Assembly: GCF_900177725.1 (NCBI RefSeq)
Contig: NZ_FXAT01000010.1
Coordinates: 1-64,000 of the forward strand
Direction: 5' to 3'
Source of the DNA: Paraburkholderia susongensis
Lineage (GTDB): Bacteria > Pseudomonadota > Gammaproteobacteria > Burkholderiales > Burkholderiaceae
Length of the DNA: 64,000 bases
The notes under the pieces were generated by a model that made no database searches, was not told the DNA's origin, and saw only the letters and a list, made by a program, of their open reading frames with translations. The position numbers and the translations under genes are program-made. Of the stretch, positions 59,402 through 64,000 are shown one piece after another. The number at the start of each line of letters is the position of its first letter. Within the stretch, counting starts at the first letter, position 1.

Positions 59402-61145
59402 CGTCGTAGTAGTGTGTCGCGTTGCTATAGCCGGGGCGTTCCGCGAGTCCGGGAATATCCTGCACGCCGTTCTCGCTCTGATACTTCTCGTAGTCGGCCA
59501 TCAGCTCCTTGAGCTTCGCCGGATAACGCGCGGCCACGTCATGCAGTTCGGAACGATCGACGCTCACATGAAAGAGCTGCCACTTGCCGGTACCCCACGG
59601 CTTGTTCGCATAGGAGATTTTCCAGTCGCCCTTGCGCATCGCGCGGCGGCCGTTCAATTCCCAGCCCTCGGTAAACTCGCCCCGATGCACCGTCTTGCGC
59701 TGACCGGTCAGGAAATCCAGCATCGACGTGCCCTGCATGCGGAACACCGGACGTCCGCCGTATTCGCCGCTCGGCTGCGGCACGCCCGCGAGTTGCAGGA
59801 TCGTCGGCGCGACATCGGTCACATGCGCGGGCACCTTGCTGATCTGCCCGTCGTGCGCGCCGTGCGGCAAGACGATGATGTTCGGCACCGCAATCCCGCC
59901 TTCATATGCGAACGCCTTGTAAAGCCGCATCGGCGTCATGCTGACCTGTGCCCAGCCCGGCCCGTATTCGACGAACGAGCCCGCGCGGCCTGTGTTCGCG
60001 ATGCTGTTGTCGGCGTGACGCTTGATCCACTCGCGGTTCGCCGCTTCGTCGAGAATGCTGTTGCCGTCCGCGCCGTTGTCCGACATGAAGAAGATCAGCG
60101 TGTTGTCGTATTGCCCGGTCTCCTTCAGATGATCGACGAGGCGGCCGATCTGCGCATCCATCACGTCGACCATCGCCGCATAGACGGCCATACGCTTCGC
60201 TTCGATCTGTTTCTGCACTGGCGAGAGACTGCTCCATTTCGGCCACACGTCGTCGCCGGTGTAGGGCTCCATGTCCTTCGGCACGAGGCCCATCGCCTTC
60301 ATGCGCGCGAGACGCTGCGCGCGAATCGCGTCATAGCCGGCGTCGTAGGTGCCTTCGTACTTCCTGATGTACTCGTCCGGCGCCTGCAGCGGCCAGTGCG
60401 GCGCCGTGTAAGCGACGTACGCGAAAAACGGTTTGCCGTCGTCCTTGTGGCTGTCGATATACGACAGCATCTTGTCGGTATAGGCAATCGTCGAGTAGAA
60501 ATCGGGCGGCAGATCGACGAGCTTGCCGTTCTCGCGATACATCGATTTCGGCGTCTTGTCCGGATCGTTCGTGATGATGCCGACCTGGCCGAAATGGCTC
60601 GCGCCGCCCTGCACCATCGCGAACGACTGCTCGAAGCCGCGCGACGCGGGGCCGTATTCCTCGGTCAGCCCGAGGTGCCATTTGCCGACCATGTACGTGT
60701 GATAGCCGGCATCGTGCAGCAATTGCGGAAAGGTCACGACGCTATGCGTCAGATAGCCTTCGTAGCCCGCGGCGTTGCGTTGCTTCGGCGTCAGCAGTTC
60801 GGCCATGCCGCCGAGCCCGACGCGGTGATTATCGACGCCCGACATCAGCATTGCGCGCGTCGGTGAGCAGAAAGGCGACGCGTAGAAGTCGGTCATACGC
60901 ACGCCTTCGTACGCGAGTTTATCGAGATTCGGCGTATGAATTTCGCCACCGAATGCGCCGATGTCGGAATAGCCGAGATCGTCGGCGACGATCAGCAATA
61001 TGTTCGGACGTTTGCTCTGATTTGCGGCGGCTGTGTTCCGCGCAGTGCCTGTTGTCGTCGCATCTGTTTTATTGGCCGCGCCCAGAGCGGACCCCGTCAT
61101 GGTGACCGCGCAGGCCATCGTGCACGCTGCGAGTAGCGTCTTCAT
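59379..61145 (-). CDS. Cys-type arylsulfatase, exported
   Basis: 588 aa from the ATG at 61145 (AGGAG 6 bases upstream). Signal peptide to about residue 23 (GSALGAANK). Type I sulfatase: metal-binding Asp55/Asp56 (LIVADDLGYS), modification motif CSPTR with Cys93 (SPFCSPTRAML), the Lys/His region MVGKWHLG, and DNG near FFMSDNGADG. It hydrolyses sulfate esters, probably aryl sulfates, in the periplasm. It is downstream of phenol hydroxylase genes, so a product could be a phenol. Confidence 0.9.
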   Translation of the reverse strand: MKTLLAACTMACAVTMTGSALGAANKTDATTTGTARNTAAANQSKRPNILLIVADDLGYSDIGAFGGEIHTPNLDKLAYEGVRMTDFYASPFCSPTRAMLMSGVDNHRVGLGGMAELLTPKQRNAAGYEGYLTHSVVTFPQLLHDAGYHTYMVGKWHLGLTEEYGPASRGFEQSFAMVQGGASHFGQVGIITNDPDKTPKSMYRENGKLVDLPPDFYSTIAYTDKMLSYIDSHKDDGKPFFAYVAYTAPHWPLQAPDEYIRKYEGTYDAGYDAIRAQRLARMKAMGLVPKDMEPYTGDDVWPKWSSLSPVQKQIEAKRMAVYAAMVDVMDAQIGRLVDHLKETGQYDNTLIFFMSDNGADGNSILDEAANREWIKRHADNSIANTGRAGSFVEYGPGWAQVSMTPMRLYKAFAYEGGIAVPNIIVLPHGAHDGQISKVPAHVTDVAPTILQLAGVPQPSGEYGGRPVFRMQGTSMLDFLTGQRKTVHRGEFTEGWELNGRRAMRKGDWKISYANKPWGTGKWQLFHVSVDRSELHDVAARYPAKLKELMADYEKYQSENGVQDIPGLAERPGYSNATHYYDDELETNR

Positions 61146-61300
61146 TCTTGTCTCCTGTTTTAATCTGGTTTGTTGTTCTGTCTGCGATGCTGCACAAATT
61201 CTAGAGGCCCATTTGCGGCATGGTCCAACACTCATTCCGACTACTTTCATACCGTACGGGTATGCTTCGGTTCGAGCGTCGGCCACGCCGCCATCTTCTG

Positions 61301-62365
61301 TCAGATCGACCTGAATAGCGGGCTTTTCGCGAGCGCTTCCGCGCCGTCCGCATTGCTGAGAAACTTCTCCGTATAGATGTCGCGCTCGAACAGTTGCCCC
61401 TGCATCAAGGCTCTGATCGACGCTTCGATCATCACGGGCGGTCCGCACAGATACGCCTTGTGGCCGCGAAAGTCGTTCGTGAAGTGCGTTTTCGCGGCAT
61501 CGTGAACGAAGCCGCGAAAGCCGTCCCACGCGCTATCGGCGGCTTCGTTCGACAGCGCGGGCACGTAGGTGAAATTCGCATGCCGCTTCGCGAGATCGAG
61601 AAATTCCTCGTGGTAGTAAAGCTCCGCGCGATCGCGCGCGCCGTACACGAGCGTGATCGGCCGCGTGTCGCCCTCGTCGAGCAGATCGAGCAGCATCGAG
61701 CGCGGGCTCGACAGTCCCGAGCCGCCCGCAATCAGGATCACCGGCTGCGGGTCCGACGCGCGCACGAAGAAGCGGCCGAACGGCCCGCTGAAACGCAGCT
61801 CGTCGCCGGGCTTCAGCGCCTCGTGCAGATAACCGGTGCCCTTGCCGCCCGGCACACGTCTGACGTTGAGCTCGATCAGCGTCGACGAGCGCGGCTTGCC
61901 GGCGAGCGAAAACGCGCGCGGCACTTCTTCGCCGGGAATCTGGACGTTGACGTATTGCCCCGCCTGAAACTCGATGCCCTCGCCGTCCAGTTCGACAAAG
62001 ATGCCCTTGATCGTCGGCGTCAGATCGACGCTCTCCGTCACGCGACCCGTGAAGTCCCGCACCGGAAAATGCCGCGCATCGGCGTCCTCGTCGATATCGG
62101 CCTCGATCGTCAGATCCGACTGCACGGTTGCGCAGCACGCGAGGCACTTGCGTTCGTCGCGCTCGAAATCCATCAATGCGAACGGCGACGCATTACCGTG
62201 CTCGATCTCGCCATCGACAACCTGCACCTTGCACGTCGCGCACAGACCGTGGCAGCACGCATGCGGCAGCCACACACCGGCGCGCAGGCACGCGTCGAGA
62301 ATGGTCTGATCTTCGCCGATGTCGATGGTGTGGCCGATCGGCTCGATGGTTAGCTGATAACTCAT
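61301..62365 (-). CDS. dmpP: Phenol hydroxylase P5, ferredoxin reductase component
   Basis: 354 aa from the ATG at 62365 (AGGAGG upstream), matching DmpP length (about 353). N-terminal plant-type 2Fe-2S domain with the cysteine cluster CCHGLCATC (about 38-46) and a further Cys near residue 80 (KCLACC), then an FAD domain (RAFSLAG) and an NAD domain (LIAGGSGLSS, AYLCGPPVMIEA). Passes electrons from NADH to the di-iron hydroxylase. Confidence 0.93.
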   Translation of the reverse strand: MSYQLTIEPIGHTIDIGEDQTILDACLRAGVWLPHACCHGLCATCKVQVVDGEIEHGNASPFALMDFERDERKCLACCATVQSDLTIEADIDEDADARHFPVRDFTGRVTESVDLTPTIKGIFVELDGEGIEFQAGQYVNVQIPGEEVPRAFSLAGKPRSSTLIELNVRRVPGGKGTGYLHEALKPGDELRFSGPFGRFFVRASDPQPVILIAGGSGLSSPRSMLLDLLDEGDTRPITLVYGARDRAELYYHEEFLDLAKRHANFTYVPALSNEAADSAWDGFRGFVHDAAKTHFTNDFRGHKAYLCGPPVMIEASIRALMQGQLFERDIYTEKFLSNADGAEALAKSPLFRSI

Positions 62366-62402
62366 GTCAGCCCCTCCTTTCATCATCACGTGAGCAAACG
62401 GC

Positions 62403-62765
62403 CTAGCTGCACGAGCCGCGAATGCCGGTCAAACCCGGTGTGCGAAAACGGATCACCGCCTTATGGAGCAGGCCGTTTTCTTCCAGCGTGCGATCGAATA
62501 CGGGCGTAAAACGCTCGTTCGAACGAAACCATTCGATCTCGCCGACGTTCACCTTCTCCCAGTCCGGGTGTGCCGAATAAATGCCCGGAATGACTTCGCT
62601 CGCGAGCGTTGCAAACGTCATCGAGCGCGGCACCGCAATGCAATGCGGCGCGCAGAACATCAAATGATCTTCCCAGCCGATAAACAGCAGCCGGTTGCCG
62701 TGAAAGTTCTCTTCGCGGTCTTTCACTTCGCCCTTGTAGCCTTCATTGAGCGCGATAACTGACAT
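62403..62765 (-). CDS. dmpO: Phenol hydroxylase P4 component
   Basis: 120 aa from the ATG at 62765 (AGGAG upstream); DmpO is about 119 aa. It starts MSVIALNEGYKGEVKDREEN and contains MFCAPHCIAVPRSMTF. It is the gamma-type subunit of the (alpha-beta-gamma)2 hydroxylase. Lies 38 bases upstream of dmpP and 80 bases downstream of the alpha subunit gene. Confidence 0.93.
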   Translation of the reverse strand: MSVIALNEGYKGEVKDREENFHGNRLLFIGWEDHLMFCAPHCIAVPRSMTFATLASEVIPGIYSAHPDWEKVNVGEIEWFRSNERFTPVFDRTLEENGLLHKAVIRFRTPGLTGIRGSCS

Positions 62766-62844
62766 GGTGTGTGTCTCCTTCCGATTCAGCCGGCTTATAG
62801 GTGAGTGCGACTTAACTAGGGCATGCAGCGCCTGACGCCGAACG

Positions 62845-64000
62845 TCATGCGGCCTGCGCGGCGGGTGCGCCCGGCGCGCTGGTTTGCGCCGCGCTTTCCG
62901 TGGTTCCCTCGCCGCCATGACTCGGCTTGCCGGTCCAGCGCAGCCAGTTCTTTCTGTCGGGCGAATCCTCGAAATCGTGGCCGTCTTCGCCGACGTTGAT
63001 GTGGTAATAGCGCAGCACTTCGGCGAGCGGATTGAAATCCGCGGCACTCGGGTCGGCGTCCTGCTCGAAGCAGTTGCCCTGATAGATCTGATGCACGGGC
63101 AACCACGCCTGCACGTATTTCTCCGGCTCGTTGTCGAAGATGTCCTTGCAGCCGTCGGAGCAGAAGTGATACTTGTTGCCGAGATAGTCGCTTTCGCGGT
63201 AACAGGTTTTGGTCGGATCGTCGGGTTCGGTAAAGGCCATCGGAATCTGGCAGATCTGGCACAGCATCGGCAGCGTGTTGTTGTAGAAGCGCTTGCCCTG
63301 CTGTTGCTGCTCGCGCCAGTACTCGAAGCGCGGCCGGTAGAGCTTGTCGAACGTGGCCGGATATTTTTCGGCGAGCCACGCCATTTCGTCGTCGGACGGA
63401 ATCCACGTGTGCATGGCCGCTGCGTGCGTGTAGTTGTAGAAGATGCCCCACGCCTCGTGCGAAATGCGGTCCTTCTCTTTTGCCGCGACCTCGTGATACT
63501 TCGGCATGCGGATGCCGTAGCGTTCGAGATCGTGAAAGAGCGCGCCGCCGTTCTTCTCGAAGTAGGTTTCCCAGGCTTCCTGCCACGACATGATGCGCTT
63601 GGGCAGCATGTAGTCCATCATCATCGCGACGAGCGTGAGCAGCCGGTAGCCGCGCCAGAACCATTTGTCGATCCACTTCTGAATGATCGGCACATTGACC
63701 GGATCCTGTTCGAGCAGGAACTTCACGACTTCGAGGCCGAGCGTCATATGCCGCGATTCGTCCGACTGCGCGGAAAAACCGAATGTGACCGTCGCCATGT
63801 CACCATTGAACGCGGCGCCCGACATGAACGGCATGAACAGCAGATTGGTCAGCACGTATTCGAACGAGAACGAGATTGCCGTCACGAACTCGAACGGGCC
63901 CGCGCTCATCGCGTCTTCGAAATACGACTTCGGCACGGACAGATACCAGACCCGGTCGTGCATGTGCTTGAAGTCGTGGAAACCGTTGAAGAACTTGTTG
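62845..64000 (-). CDS. dmpN: Phenol hydroxylase P3, alpha (oxygenase) subunit, partial
   Basis: The C-terminal 385 or so residues of the roughly 500-residue large subunit; the gene runs off the right edge, so its start is not in the window. The second half of the di-iron centre is present: ExxH in SDESRHMTLGLEV, with the earlier FEFVTAISFSFEYVLTNLL. A zinc-type Cys motif lies near the end (LCQICQIP and HFCSDGCKD). It hydroxylates phenol to catechol using O2. The operon dmpK-P should continue to the right. Confidence 0.93.
   Translation of the reverse strand, partial: NKFFNGFHDFKHMHDRVWYLSVPKSYFEDAMSAGPFEFVTAISFSFEYVLTNLLFMPFMSGAAFNGDMATVTFGFSAQSDESRHMTLGLEVVKFLLEQDPVNVPIIQKWIDKWFWRGYRLLTLVAMMMDYMLPKRIMSWQEAWETYFEKNGGALFHDLERYGIRMPKYHEVAAKEKDRISHEAWGIFYNYTHAAAMHTWIPSDDEMAWLAEKYPATFDKLYRPRFEYWREQQQQGKRFYNNTLPMLCQICQIPMAFTEPDDPTKTCYRESDYLGNKYHFCSDGCKDIFDNEPEKYVQAWLPVHQIYQGNCFEQDADPSAADFNPLAEVLRYYHINVGEDGHDFEDSPDRKNWLRWTGKPSHGGEGTTESAAQTSAPGAPAAQAA

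Overview
The window is a high-GC chromosomal stretch from a Burkholderiaceae betaproteobacterium, most likely Paraburkholderia or Burkholderia. This placement rests on the rRNA leader at the left edge, the Burkholderia-style phosphonate locus with its GntR regulator, and the hpa and dmp-type aromatic degradation loci. It looks like ordinary chromosome: I found no insertion sequence, prophage, CRISPR array or tRNA.

Layout. 1-281: leader and P1 promoter of an rRNA operon that runs leftward out of the window. 534-7679: one leftward phosphonate operon, phnS-T-U-V-R-A, then a wrecked phnY and an HD-domain gene; a DeoR-type regulator lies upstream (8348-9103). 9323-25869: mixed housekeeping and accessory genes: a UbiB-like probable pseudokinase, exporters, an L,D-transpeptidase, nadE behind an FNR-like box, two acid-type peptidases (S10, S53), an OsmC protein and a DedA-PAP2-LssY membrane fusion. 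26525-33282: an outer-membrane phospholipase A, then a candidate cell-cell signalling module (an acyl-ACP-reductase-like enzyme, a CqsS/LqsS-type hybrid kinase and a convergent receiver-kinase). 33557-39177: small regulator plus effector units (ArsR with old yellow enzyme; MarR with isochorismatase-like protein and MFS). 39197-43377: a LysR regulator, MHS transporter, Gfo/Idh/MocA dehydrogenase and type II dehydroquinase-like enzyme that look like a catabolic unit for a quinate/shikimate-like compound. 43397-47493: a sulfotransferase-like protein, LysR, HAD and a D-threonine-aldolase-like protein.

47555-54223 is a complete homoprotocatechuate meta-cleavage operon (hpaR divergent from hpaG1-G2-E-D-F-H-I), which takes 3,4-dihydroxyphenylacetate to pyruvate and succinate semialdehyde. 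54267-58249 holds a membrane diguanylate cyclase and the ruins of a cellulose synthase operon (bcsD, bcsB and bcsC broken, bcsZ intact). 58280-64000 is leftward: the 3' half of a multicomponent phenol hydroxylase operon (alpha subunit, P4, P5) followed by a Cys-type sulfatase and its formylglycine-generating enzyme. Together these could release phenols from aryl sulfates and hydroxylate them.

The most interesting candidate for something undescribed is the 28173-33282 module: a predicted acyl reductase that keeps the CFAE cysteine motif of cyanobacterial acyl-ACP reductase, 16 bases ahead of a quorum-sensor-like kinase. Recurring themes are degenerate enzymes (UbiB-like kinase, PAP2 domain, Cys-less isochorismatase, HNH-like fold, Asn-to-Asp phospholipase), internal-deletion pseudogenes, and short tandem duplications between genes that sometimes start at a stop codon.
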